DNA of 64,000 bases from assembly GCA_050290785.1 (NCBI GenBank), contig JBNKIR010000041.1, forward strand, positions 52,173 to 116,172, read 5' to 3'. The notes beneath the pieces are model-generated. The model was not told the origin of the DNA and ran no database searches. It worked only from the letters and a program-made list of their open reading frames with translations. This document shows positions 25,806 through 35,241 of this stretch, piece after piece. The position numbers and the translations under genes were made by a program. How positions within the stretch are numbered: position 1 is the first letter of the stretch; every line of letters begins with the position of its first letter. Source of the DNA: JAAGZL01 sp050290785. Lineage in GTDB: Bacteria; Pseudomonadota; Gammaproteobacteria; Chromatiales; Chromatiaceae.

Positions 25806-28800
25806 ATGCTTCTTAAAACTAAAATTCTAGCTGTGGTGGCGGTTGTTTTTCTTGGACACTTCGCAGTGGCTGAGTATGTCAGCCACCAACAGGTCAAGGC
25901 GGATGTCATTAATGATATCAGGGATGATGCGCGTGTGGTTCGCGGCATGGTGATGGCGCTTAGAGCCGTATATCAAAAATATATCATTGAGCACAAAGTC
26001 CCGATAAATGACATGACACTTGGGCTCCTGCCTGCTGAGGCGCTTACCCGCATCTCCCTGGAATTCAGGAACTGGGTTGATTCAGGCCTCAGCTTTAATA
26101 ATGTGATTGATACACCGCGCAACCCTATCAATATGGCAGATGAGATCGAGATGGAGGCCATAAGATACTTCAAGTCCAGACCAAAGGAAAAAGAGCGTCT
26201 GGTGCCATTCAAAGATAAGAATGGCGCCCCATATTACCACTACTCCCAGCCCATCTGGATGGAACAGCGTTGTCTGGAATGCCATGGCGATTATGACGCA
26301 GCTCCCGAGAGCGTCAGAAAGAGATACAGCCTGGGATATGGCTATAAGTTGGGTGACTTTGGCGGGTTGATGAGCATCAAGCTACCTGCATCAATAATCG
26401 AGCAGCGCGTCAACCAGCAACTTTGGCACAACGCATTGAGTCACTTTGGCAGTCTTCTAGTTACATATCTACTTCTATCCTGGTTATTGCAGAGCGCCGT
26501 CCTCTCCCGTATCAGCAAGCTTAAGGATGCGGCCGTCAGAATGGCCAAAGGAGACTATTCTGAACGCGCCCGGTTGCCGGGAAGTGATGAGATGACACAG
26601 GTATCCATCGCATTCGATGATATGGCACAAAAAATTGAGAAACGGGAACGGGCCCTTGAGGTACAGAAATCGCTCTATGCCGCTCTGTCCTGGACATCAA
26701 AGAGCATAACCCGGCTGGATTCACAGCGGGAACTATTCAAGCATACCTGCCGCATCGCAGTCGAGCATGGAGGTATGGATCAGGCCTGCATCGGGTTAGT
26801 GGATGCAGATAGAGAGAGATTGGAAATAGTAGAAGGTACTGGCTATAACGTCATCGGCATAAACTATTCAATGGTCACCTCACCAGCGGAAGAGGTTGCG
26901 CCAATTGTGGTCGCCGTCAGGGAAAACAGATCCATCGTTTCGAATGACGCCAGATCAGAGTACCCAGCACATCAGTGGCAGTGGATGCTGGCGCAAAACG
27001 GGATGCAGGCCGCCGCAATATTCCCCTTAAGACTACACGGGAGGCCAATGGGATCTTTTTGTGTACTTTCGAGAGACAGAGGATTCTTTAGTGATGAGGT
27101 AATTGGATTGCTGGACGAGATGGCGGCTGAGATCTCATATGCGATACATAATTACCATCTTGCCGATGAACACAGGCTAACACATAAAAGACTCGAAATA
27201 TCGAGTATGGAACTGAGGCGCCTGAACAGTCAGCTGAGTCTGCTGCTCGAATCCACAGGCGAGGGCATTTATGGCATCAACACTGAAGGTAAGTGTACCT
27301 TCATCAACCAGTCGGCACTGGAGATGTTCGGTCTTACGCGAGATGAGGTGATTGGAATGGCCATTCATGAAATCACTCATCATACGCATACGGATGGGAC
27401 AGAGTATCCCGCAGAATCCTGTCCCATGCACCAGGCCTTTATCTCTGGAACACCATGTAGGGTGCAAAAAGAGGTGTTCTGGCGCAAGGACGGGAGCTCG
27501 TTTCCTGTAGAGTACTCTGCCCACCCCATAACCGAGGCAGGCGAGTTATTAGGTGCGGTGGCGGTCTTTCGTGATGTTACCGATAGCCACGCCATGGAAC
27601 AGAGACTTAGTTTTCTGGCGACCCACGATCCGTTGACCAGGCTAATGAATAGATATGCATTCGAGCAGCATCTGAAGCGGGCCCTGCAGGACGCACGCTC
27701 AAATCTTTCCCAGCACGCCCTCTGCTACATGGATCTGGATCAGTTTAAGGTGGTAAACGACACCTGTGGGCATGTGGCAGGCGATGCCATGCTTCAGATG
27801 ATCGCAAAGCTATTGCCGGACAATCTCAGGCAGAGCGATACACTGGCGCGCCTGGGTGGCGATGAATTTGGCCTGCTGCTGGAGGATTGCACCCTTGAGA
27901 GGGCGGAGCTACTTACGACCAAGATATGTGAGACTGTAAAGAAATTCCGTTTTACCTGGGATGATAAGACATTTTCCATAGGTGTCAGCGTCGGTATTGC
28001 AGCGATTACCGAAGAGACTATCAGCATCGATACGGTAATGAGCGCTGCGGATGCCGCCTGCTATATTGCCAAAGACATGGGGCGGAACCGCGTACATATC
28101 CATATGGCCGACGATGAAGAGGTGGCTAAACGCCAGGGCGAGATGAGGTGGGTCAGCGAGATCCAGTCAGCAATCGAAGAAGACAGATTGTACCTGGATC
28201 GTCAGGCCATCATCCCTTTGTCTGAAAAAGAGCAGGACCTGGATCACTTCGAGATACTTCTCAGGATGCGGGACAGAGAAGGCAAGGATGTACCGCCAGG
28301 TGCTTTTATTCCTGCTGCGGAGCGATTTGCCATAATGCCCATGCTCGACCGTTGGGTAATTCAAAATACCATGTCCTGGCTAGAAGAGGCCGAGAATAGA
28401 GGTCAGCGTCTGGGGCTATGCTCTATAAATATTTCCGGGCACTCCCTGGCGGATGGAGGACTAAAAGAGTTCATACTTGATCAGATTAATATGCATAGGA
28501 TCCCTCCGGAAAAGGTGTGCTTTGAGATAACCGAGACTGCGGCCGTAAGTAGGTTGGATCAGGCCAACCAGTTTATCGGTGAGATGAGGGGACTAGGTTG
28601 TCGTTTTGCCCTGGATGACTTTGGCACAGGGATGTCGTCGTTTGCCTATCTTAAGAATCTGCAGGTGGATTTTATCAAGATTGACGGTAGCTTTGTGCGT
28701 GATCTATTGGAGGACCCGGTAGATTGTGGAATGGTTGAGTCCATTAACCAGATCGGGCACCTGATGGGGTTGAAGACCATAGCTGAGTATGTTGAGTGCG

Positions 28801-28889
28801 ACAAGGTACGCAAGCGTCTGGCCGAGATAGGTGTGGATTATGTGCAGGGATTCGGTGTGGCCAAACCCACACCTCTAGAGTGGGACTAG
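25806..28889 (+). CDS. Haem-c-type sensor GGDEF-EAL protein (DUF3365-HAMP-GAF-PAS-GGDEF-EAL)
   Basis: The 1027-residue membrane protein is predicted to make or degrade cyclic-di-GMP. An N-terminal membrane segment is followed by a periplasmic Tll0287/DUF3365-like domain with a CLECH haem-c motif at 156-160. A second membrane segment lies near 212-232, then HAMP (to about 282), GAF (about 300-450), PAS (about 470-590), GGDEF with an intact GGDEF at 684-688, and EAL. The EAL signature reads EILLR near 815, keeping the catalytic Glu, and DDFGTG is intact. The haem site suggests redox or gas sensing. Two PilZ-like genes follow on the same strand. Confidence 0.88.
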   Translation: MLLKTKILAVVAVVFLGHFAVAEYVSHQQVKADVINDIRDDARVVRGMVMALRAVYQKYIIEHKVPINDMTLGLLPAEALTRISLEFRNWVDSGLSFNNVIDTPRNPINMADEIEMEAIRYFKSRPKEKERLVPFKDKNGAPYYHYSQPIWMEQRCLECHGDYDAAPESVRKRYSLGYGYKLGDFGGLMSIKLPASIIEQRVNQQLWHNALSHFGSLLVTYLLLSWLLQSAVLSRISKLKDAAVRMAKGDYSERARLPGSDEMTQVSIAFDDMAQKIEKRERALEVQKSLYAALSWTSKSITRLDSQRELFKHTCRIAVEHGGMDQACIGLVDADRERLEIVEGTGYNVIGINYSMVTSPAEEVAPIVVAVRENRSIVSNDARSEYPAHQWQWMLAQNGMQAAAIFPLRLHGRPMGSFCVLSRDRGFFSDEVIGLLDEMAAEISYAIHNYHLADEHRLTHKRLEISSMELRRLNSQLSLLLESTGEGIYGINTEGKCTFINQSALEMFGLTRDEVIGMAIHEITHHTHTDGTEYPAESCPMHQAFISGTPCRVQKEVFWRKDGSSFPVEYSAHPITEAGELLGAVAVFRDVTDSHAMEQRLSFLATHDPLTRLMNRYAFEQHLKRALQDARSNLSQHALCYMDLDQFKVVNDTCGHVAGDAMLQMIAKLLPDNLRQSDTLARLGGDEFGLLLEDCTLERAELLTTKICETVKKFRFTWDDKTFSIGVSVGIAAITEETISIDTVMSAADAACYIAKDMGRNRVHIHMADDEEVAKRQGEMRWVSEIQSAIEEDRLYLDRQAIIPLSEKEQDLDHFEILLRMRDREGKDVPPGAFIPAAERFAIMPMLDRWVIQNTMSWLEEAENRGQRLGLCSINISGHSLADGGLKEFILDQINMHRIPPEKVCFEITETAAVSRLDQANQFIGEMRGLGCRFALDDFGTGMSSFAYLKNLQVDFIKIDGSFVRDLLEDPVDCGMVESINQIGHLMGLKTIAEYVECDKVRKRLAEIGVDYVQGFGVAKPTPLEWD

Positions 28890-28918
28890 AAGATTCACAC
28901 GCATTTGGTTGAATCTTC
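28889..28918 (+). terminator. Hairpin after the GGDEF-EAL gene
   Basis: GAAGATTCA (28889-28897) pairs with TGAATCTTC (28910-28918) around a 12-nt loop, starting on the last base of the stop codon. No T-run follows, so termination strength is doubtful. Confidence 0.35.
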
Positions 28919-29124
28919 GGATGTACTAATAAGGGAGATGCATAGCCTCTTTTGTCATTGGGATTCCCGATAATTTCACGGCTATCTCCGGTTAGTTGTG
29001 AGATTAATCAGGATATCACTACAGTTTGTCATAAATTTATTGTCTAGATCGGGTGGAAGTCTATACTTCTTTGTTACCTGAGGCCTCAGTCGGGATATCA
29101 AATCAGCAATCAGGGAGGTTGGAT

Positions 29125-30849
29125 GTGGCCAGTGTAAAGAATTACAACCTGTTTCTGTTGCCTAAAAGGCACAGCTCATTCAAGACGCGGGATGAGTTTA
29201 CAAAAAAGAATATCAAACAGTGGATAGATGGTCTGCCCCTGGGAGGGGATCCGGAGAACTCTGCATTTGATCTATACGGCAAGTTGGACCGTCTTAACCG
29301 CCTTGAGCTCTCCCCGGCAAACAGATTTGAGATCCTGGAACTGATAGAGCAACCCCTTGAATTCGTCCTGGGTGCATTGAAAAGGGAGTGCGCTGAAGGT
29401 GAAGCACCCCTAAATATCAAGAGACGCATGGTGGCGGATTTGCGGCTCGACATCCTGATCCAGGCGGTAAAGGCCTATAAGACAGTACTGTCGCAATTTC
29501 ATGACGCCACCATCACCGGGCTTCTATTCCATAAGCACACCAGGAGTAAGGCGCTGAGAAACGCCCTCTTTTACCTGGGTGAGTCCATACTGCACTCCTA
29601 TCTGACCTATCAACCTTGCCTGCAATATGCCTGGAAGGAGCTGCACGGCATCTATTACTACTCAGTAATAAACGAACTGCAGACGCCTAAAGATATTGTG
29701 GCTAATACAGATCACCCAGACCAGATCGGTATAGATGGGCTGTATAAACAGATGCTGTTACTGGCCCTGGCAAATCCCAATGCAATGCTTTGCGGAGAGG
29801 TGGAGAGGGTCTACGATATCCTGAAGAAGTGGGTGTCCTTTGTGGATCTGGTTCCGATCAAAAGTGCAGTAACGTCCGAATCGTTCTTTCTGATCGACGC
29901 CCAGAGTGACGGTATACCTTGCGCTCCTAATCTGTGCAGAAACGAGATGATCCGTGTCGGCTGGTATTTAATTACAGACGAACTGGAAAAGACTCTTGCC
30001 AAAAAGGTGGCCGTGGCGGAGGCGGCACAGGCCAGTATGCGTCCCACCGATGCTGGGGCCTTGAGACTGATGAAGAGGCTGAAAGACGCCTGGTCGCAAC
30101 AGATCAGATCGCGCGAACTGAGGAGTCGCTCCTCAGGCGTTGTAGAGCTGATTTGCGGCCTGGATTCCCTGCATCTAGCCCACGGAGGTCAAGATATGGA
30201 TCATGGCAGGTCAAGGCCATCATCGTCGGACTCCACCAGATCCACCCCAGGTCATCACATCATCGACTCTCCCATACTGGATAATGATGAGGTCCTGATA
30301 GAGGTTAAGCCTGGAGTCTTGGAGCTGCATAGGTCCTATGAGGTGAAACGAGGTCAACCTGAGAGAGCTCAGCATAGGGTCGGCGGTAAAGAGTGCATCG
30401 CCTCAAATAGAAGCGAAAACGGGTATGGCCTGAATTGGCCAGACAGCGGAGACGGAGGTACCAGGGTAGGTGAGTTGGTGGGGTTAAATCCCATCAACGG
30501 CGAAGCGAATGAAACCTATCTGAGTCTGGGGGTGGTTCGCTGGATGTCCGCTGAGCAGCCAGGGTTCATGGGCATGGGCATAGAGCTGCTACACGGTAAG
30601 ATCGAGCCTGTTATCCTGCAACGCAGTCGGAAGGGCGTGAAGCAGATGGAGTACATAAAGGGGTTTTTACAGCATGATGCTGAGGAAGATTCCCTCAGTC
30701 TGATCGCCCCGCCTTTATATGTGACAAAAGAAGATCGATACACTGTGGTTACGGGGAACGAAGAGATCCCGGTAGATTTAATCAACATCGTCGATAGCAC
30801 AGATTCATTTGTAAGATTTAAATTTGAACAGCTCTCCATAAACGCTTGA
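29125..30849 (+). CDS. PilZ-like protein, tandem paralogue 1
   Basis: From GTG 29125 (GGGAGG 7 nt upstream) the protein has 574 residues; this start aligns with that of the downstream paralogue. Residues about 1-340 form a helical domain (NIKQWIDGLPLG, LNRLELSPANRFEILELI, YKTVLSQFHDATITGLLFHKH, AWKELHGIYYYSVINEL). A variable acidic linker follows, then a C-terminal beta domain with NRSENGYGLNW, VGELVGL and LGVVRWMS. NRSENG fits the PilZ D/NxSxxG motif, but the usual RxxxR at the right distance is not evident. I infer a cyclic-di-GMP-related regulator with atypical binding. A longer start at GTG 29053 is less likely. Confidence 0.65.
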   Translation: MASVKNYNLFLLPKRHSSFKTRDEFTKKNIKQWIDGLPLGGDPENSAFDLYGKLDRLNRLELSPANRFEILELIEQPLEFVLGALKRECAEGEAPLNIKRRMVADLRLDILIQAVKAYKTVLSQFHDATITGLLFHKHTRSKALRNALFYLGESILHSYLTYQPCLQYAWKELHGIYYYSVINELQTPKDIVANTDHPDQIGIDGLYKQMLLLALANPNAMLCGEVERVYDILKKWVSFVDLVPIKSAVTSESFFLIDAQSDGIPCAPNLCRNEMIRVGWYLITDELEKTLAKKVAVAEAAQASMRPTDAGALRLMKRLKDAWSQQIRSRELRSRSSGVVELICGLDSLHLAHGGQDMDHGRSRPSSSDSTRSTPGHHIIDSPILDNDEVLIEVKPGVLELHRSYEVKRGQPERAQHRVGGKECIASNRSENGYGLNWPDSGDGGTRVGELVGLNPINGEANETYLSLGVVRWMSAEQPGFMGMGIELLHGKIEPVILQRSRKGVKQMEYIKGFLQHDAEEDSLSLIAPPLYVTKEDRYTVVTGNEEIPVDLINIVDSTDSFVRFKFEQLSINA

Positions 30850-30885
30850 AGTTCGTATAATAAACAAGCATCAACCATTTGACCC

Positions 30886-30912
30886 GGGGCGCGAAATCAT
30901 GGCGCCTCGTTC
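30886..30912 (+). terminator. Probable terminator between the two PilZ-like genes
   Basis: GGGGCGC (30886-30892) pairs with GCGCCTC (30902-30908) with one G-U pair, followed by GTTCTTTAT. The second paralogue therefore may have its own promoter. Confidence 0.5.
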
Positions 30913-31028
30913 TTTATATCACCCGCCTCAGAAATTGAGTTTATACTTAAAACAGTATATTAATTACCTGATTATATTTTGTTTTTACCTGATTCGGCTG
31001 GTTAATCGAGGATGTCTGGAGATGCTGC

Positions 31029-32876
31029 ATGACGAGGGTTAATATGAATCCATTTATCCTGCCTGAGAGATCAACGCCGGATAAGCTAGAAGATGAGTAT
31101 GACCATAAGGCGTTCAAGCAGTGGATTTCTGACCTCCCTATTGGAAATGTCGGGAATGTAGCGCGTTCCCTGCATTATGAAATAAACCGGCACAACCGTC
31201 TGGACATGTCTCCGTTAGAGCGATTTGAGGCCATGCAGATGATGTTGCCCGCATTAGCCTTTGTGCGTGAGGGATTGTGGTCGCACTATGCAAGCAAGCC
31301 CTTTCCCCTTTCCAAGGAGAACAGGCTTATCGCCCGCCTTCATCTTGAGCTGCTCGTGGGTGTTGTGGTGGCGTACAAGACCGTCATGTCGCAATTTCAT
31401 AGCGACTCCTTTACCGGCCATCTCCTGCACAAACGCACCAGATCAGAATCGGTACGGCATGCACTATTTTTTCTCGCTGAGATCCTATCGCATGAGTATG
31501 CGATATACAGGGCAAGCCCTAAATTTGTCTGGAGAGAACTGCACGGAATCTATCATTATGCAGTGATAAATGATCTGCGACTGAATGAGATTGAGGTGAC
31601 AGATGACGATGCTGTCGACCACATGACCGTGGATGATATTTATAAGAGGATCCTCCTGCTTGCCCTGACAGATCCCGGCTCGTTGCTTCGAGGCGAGATC
31701 ACCAGAGTAAGTGATGCCTTGATCGACTGGCTGCCTGAGATCCCAATCATCCCCGTCGGCAGTGGAATGCCGTCTCCTTCCGTTTTCATCGTCGATGCGA
31801 CAAAAGATGCGCCTCCCCACGTTACAGACAAAACAGGAATGGAGCGGATTAAGATCGGCTGGTTTTTACTCACTGATCGGTTGAATGAGATCCTGGACCA
31901 GGAGATAAGTGAGATCAGAGGCAGATCGAAAAGTAAACTGCGCCCGGTAGATCTGGTGACTGCGACCCTTTTTGCCAAGCTGCGCAAGAGATGGACGCCG
32001 GACGCGGTCTTACGTGAAGAGCGCACCGATGGCTCAGGTGTTGTCGAAGTGATCAGCGGCATAGAGTCGTTGCATTGGCTGTTCGGTGGCTGGAAGCTAC
32101 AACAGGAGATAGAGGATGAGCCTGATGACCCGATAGATACATGGTCCGGAGATGAGGAGAGCGACGATAGGCCGGTTCGCACACTGGAACGGGATGAATT
32201 CATTATCGATGCAGATCCGGAACTTATAGCGGCGATAGGCTCTGCTGCAAAACCGAAGAGAGACGAGGTTGAGGCCAATGGGAAGGCACAGGATGAAGTG
32301 GAGGTGGATTTTTATAACGCCGTGGCAGATGGCGAGTCCAGTGGCGAGGAGTGCACCTGTGTGAACCAAAGCAAAAGGGGTTACTATCTAACCTGGACTG
32401 GGGAAGGGGAATATCAGGCGCATGTTGGCGAACTGATAGGGGTCAACTCAAGGGATAACCTGGATTTTGACAGTTCCTGGCGTCTGGGCATCATCCGCTG
32501 GATGCGCATGCAATCAAGCGGTCTGATGGGGTTTGGCATCGAACTGCTCGATGGAGATATTGAGTCAATCAGGCTTGATTCCAGACACACCATGGACTCC
32601 GCCCCCAATCCCACCCTGGGATTCCAGCAAAAGATTAACGGCAGGATCGATACCCTGGTCACCCGGCCCTTCCTCTTTAACAAGGGCGATAAATTGATGT
32701 TAACCACTGTAGATGGTGAAATGCCTGTTGTACCGGGTGAGACTATAGAGTGTACGGACGCCTTTATTCGTTTTAAGATCCATTTTGATTCGCACTCGAA
32801 AGGGAAGACCAAGAAAGCTCCCACAAAAAATACTGGGGCTGAGGATATTTTCAATAACATTTGGGACGATCTGTAG
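31029..32876 (+). CDS. PilZ-like protein, tandem paralogue 2
   Basis: The 615-residue protein is a clear paralogue of the gene before it. Shared blocks are FKQWISDLPIGN, NRLDMSPLERFEAMQ, VAYKTVMSQFHSDSFTGHLLHK, WRELHGIYHYAVINDL, GVVEVISGIESLHWLFGG, and the C-terminal NQSKRGYYLTW, VGELIGV, LGIIRWMR and GFGIELLDG. The central linker is acidic and poorly conserved. NQSKRG fits D/NxSxxG; no RxxxR precedes it at the classic spacing. No signal peptide or membrane helix is seen, so it is cytoplasmic. The retropepsin-like gene starts 23 bp after its stop, suggesting one transcript. Confidence 0.65.
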   Translation: MTRVNMNPFILPERSTPDKLEDEYDHKAFKQWISDLPIGNVGNVARSLHYEINRHNRLDMSPLERFEAMQMMLPALAFVREGLWSHYASKPFPLSKENRLIARLHLELLVGVVVAYKTVMSQFHSDSFTGHLLHKRTRSESVRHALFFLAEILSHEYAIYRASPKFVWRELHGIYHYAVINDLRLNEIEVTDDDAVDHMTVDDIYKRILLLALTDPGSLLRGEITRVSDALIDWLPEIPIIPVGSGMPSPSVFIVDATKDAPPHVTDKTGMERIKIGWFLLTDRLNEILDQEISEIRGRSKSKLRPVDLVTATLFAKLRKRWTPDAVLREERTDGSGVVEVISGIESLHWLFGGWKLQQEIEDEPDDPIDTWSGDEESDDRPVRTLERDEFIIDADPELIAAIGSAAKPKRDEVEANGKAQDEVEVDFYNAVADGESSGEECTCVNQSKRGYYLTWTGEGEYQAHVGELIGVNSRDNLDFDSSWRLGIIRWMRMQSSGLMGFGIELLDGDIESIRLDSRHTMDSAPNPTLGFQQKINGRIDTLVTRPFLFNKGDKLMLTTVDGEMPVVPGETIECTDAFIRFKIHFDSHSKGKTKKAPTKNTGAEDIFNNIWDDL

Positions 32877-32899
32877 TCCAATAACTTAACAGCAATAAC

Positions 32900-33433
32900 A
32901 TGAACGATCCTGATGATACGTCTGCAACAGACGGGCAGAGACGCATGGGCAAGGGGATGATTATAGGCGCCTGGTTGGGTTTGCTGATTGTCCTGACACT
33001 GCTGGCCAATTCCTATCTTGAGCGCGTAAGAAATCCCAACACCAGCCCGCAAACATCCAGCTCCGGCCAGGTGAAAGAGGTCCTCCTGGTGCAGAATAGG
33101 GCCGGTCACTATGTGGCCAGCGGACACATCAATGGCAACGAAGTCACCTTTTTGTTGGATACCGGCGCGACGGATGTTGCGCTCTCAGACGACCTGGCCG
33201 CCCGACTCGGACTGCACAAGGGGGCGTATATATCCACCCAGACGGCAAATGGCGAGGTTACTGCGAGATTGACCATGCTCTCTGAGGTAAGTATTGGCGA
33301 GATTAGGTTGTCCGATGTCCGGGCAAGTATATTACCGAGCATGCAGGATGATGAGGTGTTGTTGGGGATGAGCTTCCTCAGACAACTGGAGCTGGTGCAG
33401 CGAGGGGACCAGTTACTGCTGCGGCAATATTGA
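32900..33433 (+). CDS. Membrane-anchored retropepsin-like aspartic protease
   Basis: The 177-residue protein has a single membrane helix (residues about 20-37) after a charged N terminus, so the catalytic part should face the periplasm. The protease domain has the single-subunit retropepsin motif FLLDTGATDVALS with catalytic D87 and the flap-like THE region VTARLTMLSEVSIGEI, ending in LLGMSFLRQLEL. It fits the clan AA family with an N-terminal anchor (TIGR02281 type), which would act as a dimer. Substrates are not known. It follows the tandem PilZ-like genes and converges on ggt with a 9-bp gap. Confidence 0.85.
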   Translation: MNDPDDTSATDGQRRMGKGMIIGAWLGLLIVLTLLANSYLERVRNPNTSPQTSSSGQVKEVLLVQNRAGHYVASGHINGNEVTFLLDTGATDVALSDDLAARLGLHKGAYISTQTANGEVTARLTMLSEVSIGEIRLSDVRASILPSMQDDEVLLGMSFLRQLELVQRGDQLLLRQY

Positions 33434-33442
33434 CCCGGCATC

Positions 33443-35002
33443 CTATATTTTGATACAGACCCCGCCGCGGCGGCTGTCCCCCTTCCCCCGAAGTTCCCCG
33501 CCGTGATCGCGCACCACAGTATGGGCACCACCAAAAAATAGGTTCTTCCCCGGCCAGAGGTGATACTCTGGGAACCCCCTGGTTAGGGAGTCAATAGCCT
33601 CATCCGGAATACCTCCCTCAAGGTTGAGCAGCCCGCTCTCCAGGTGGATCCTGGCGAACTCCACGGCCTCGTCTACCTCCAGATTAAAGTCGATCAGATT
33701 GATCAGCACCTGCAGGATGGCGCTGCGAATCCTGTTGGAACCGCCAGAGCCGGTCACGACCCTGTCTCCGTTAGGCAGCATGGCCAGGGTTGGGGCCATC
33801 ATGGATGCGATGCGTCTATCCTCGGGCCACTGGTGAAAGCCACGGGGATTGAGGTCTTCCTCACCCAGCATATTGTTCAACATGATACCTGTCCCTGGCA
33901 GGACATAACCCGAGCCCTCACCGTTTGACAGCGTCATGCTGGCCATATTGCCCATGTTATCGGCAACACTGATCTGGGTCGTGCCCCTTGAGAAGCTGGC
34001 GTGATCACGCAGGATGTTTTGGTAGGACGCGATGGATTCAGCGGAAAGAATCCGGTCGCTGATCGTCTTGTCCAGAAAAGAGTCTATATTGTGGCCGTGT
34101 CGCAATTCCTGGGTTATCTGCATGGCATGGGCCAGATTGGCCAGATGCTCAATACAGTGATGCTGTATACCACCCAATCCCTGCCTCTCTAAAATTGCCA
34201 GGGTGAATGCGATCAGGGTCCCGCCGACGGATGGGGCCGGATTGGTATGAAGCAGTGCGCCCTGATACTTGAGAGAGAGCGGCTCCCTTTTTTCAACACG
34301 ATATCCCGCCAGATCATCCAGGTGAATGGCGCCGCCCTGTGTTCGACACTCCTGCGCCAGTCGCTGCGCCAGTTCCCCCTGATAGAACAACTCCTCTCCC
34401 TCCTGCACCAGTGCGGTGATGACATCCGCCATAGGTCCATGCAGCACCATCTCACCTTCCGGTGCGATCCTGCCGGGATAGTTACTGCACTCATGGATGC
34501 CCAGCGCCTCTGGCCCGGACTCAATGATGGGGGCCACGATGGTGGAGATATAGTGCTGAAAACTGTTGATCGTCACCCCGGAGCGAGCCAGTTGAATGGC
34601 CGGTTCCATCAGCAGATCCAGGGGGAGAGTGCAAAGATCCCTATGCATGGCAAAAATACCACGCACCACCCCCGGCACTGCGATGGATCCCATCCCTATG
34701 TGGAACTCCTGCTGAGCGGTTCCAAAGTCGGCGATTATGGGATAGAAATCCAGCTCCTGCTCCTTGGGCTTGTGTGATGGGGTGTGGGCGAAGAAATCGT
34801 ACAGTACCGGTTTGGCACCATTGAGATGCGCCAACAGAAATCCCCCTCCGCCCAGGGACGAGAGCACCGGCTCGGCTACGCAACTGGCTGCCAGCGCAGC
34901 CAGACAGGCATCAAAGGCGTTACCCCCTTCAGCTAAAATCGAGGCGGCGGCGCCGGCGGTGTCCTGATGCCCTGCAGCAACTATTCCTGGAGAGTTTTTC
35001 AT
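33443..35002 (-). CDS. ggt: Gamma-glutamyltransferase family protein
   Basis: The 519-residue protein belongs to the Ntn-hydrolase GGT family that splits gamma-glutamyl bonds of glutathione or related substrates. The autocatalytic nucleophile is T341 in RGTTQISVADNMGN. Other family blocks are AAGHQDTAGAAASILAEGG at the N terminus, SSLGGGGFLLAHL, the NPAPSVGG loop, LNNMLGEEDLNPRG and VTGSGGSNRI. No signal peptide precedes the catalytic domain, unlike E. coli Ggt, so it may be cytoplasmic and act on something other than periplasmic glutathione. Confidence 0.85.
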   Translation of the reverse strand: MKNSPGIVAAGHQDTAGAAASILAEGGNAFDACLAALAASCVAEPVLSSLGGGGFLLAHLNGAKPVLYDFFAHTPSHKPKEQELDFYPIIADFGTAQQEFHIGMGSIAVPGVVRGIFAMHRDLCTLPLDLLMEPAIQLARSGVTINSFQHYISTIVAPIIESGPEALGIHECSNYPGRIAPEGEMVLHGPMADVITALVQEGEELFYQGELAQRLAQECRTQGGAIHLDDLAGYRVEKREPLSLKYQGALLHTNPAPSVGGTLIAFTLAILERQGLGGIQHHCIEHLANLAHAMQITQELRHGHNIDSFLDKTISDRILSAESIASYQNILRDHASFSRGTTQISVADNMGNMASMTLSNGEGSGYVLPGTGIMLNNMLGEEDLNPRGFHQWPEDRRIASMMAPTLAMLPNGDRVVTGSGGSNRIRSAILQVLINLIDFNLEVDEAVEFARIHLESGLLNLEGGIPDEAIDSLTRGFPEYHLWPGKNLFFGGAHTVVRDHGGELRGKGDSRRGGVCIKI

Positions 35003-35120
35003 AGGTCATTTCAGGATGTCTTTGTCACTCTAACATAATGGATTTACAGGGCTATTGTGAACTTTTTCAATTATTTCTTGGCAAAATGGAGCTATAGTTA
35101 ATAATAAGCTCTTGAACTAT

Positions 35121-35153
35121 ACAAGAAACCGCGACATGTTCGCGGTTTCTTGT
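35121..35153. terminator. Perfect 14-bp hairpin in the divergent ggt / fusion-gene region
   Basis: ACAAGAAACCGCGA (35121-35134) pairs perfectly with TCGCGGTTTCTTGT (35140-35153) around CATGT. It lies about 90 bp before the large fusion gene and downstream of a possible promoter (TTGGCA ... AATAAT around 35080-35110). It could end a short transcript or structure the leader of the large gene. Confidence 0.5.
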
Positions 35154-35241
35154 CGGTTGAGAGATTGGTCTGAACCCCTTACTGTCCCGGGGTAAAGGCT
35201 ATGATATAAAATATAAGGTTCAGGATCCGGAAGGATATTGC

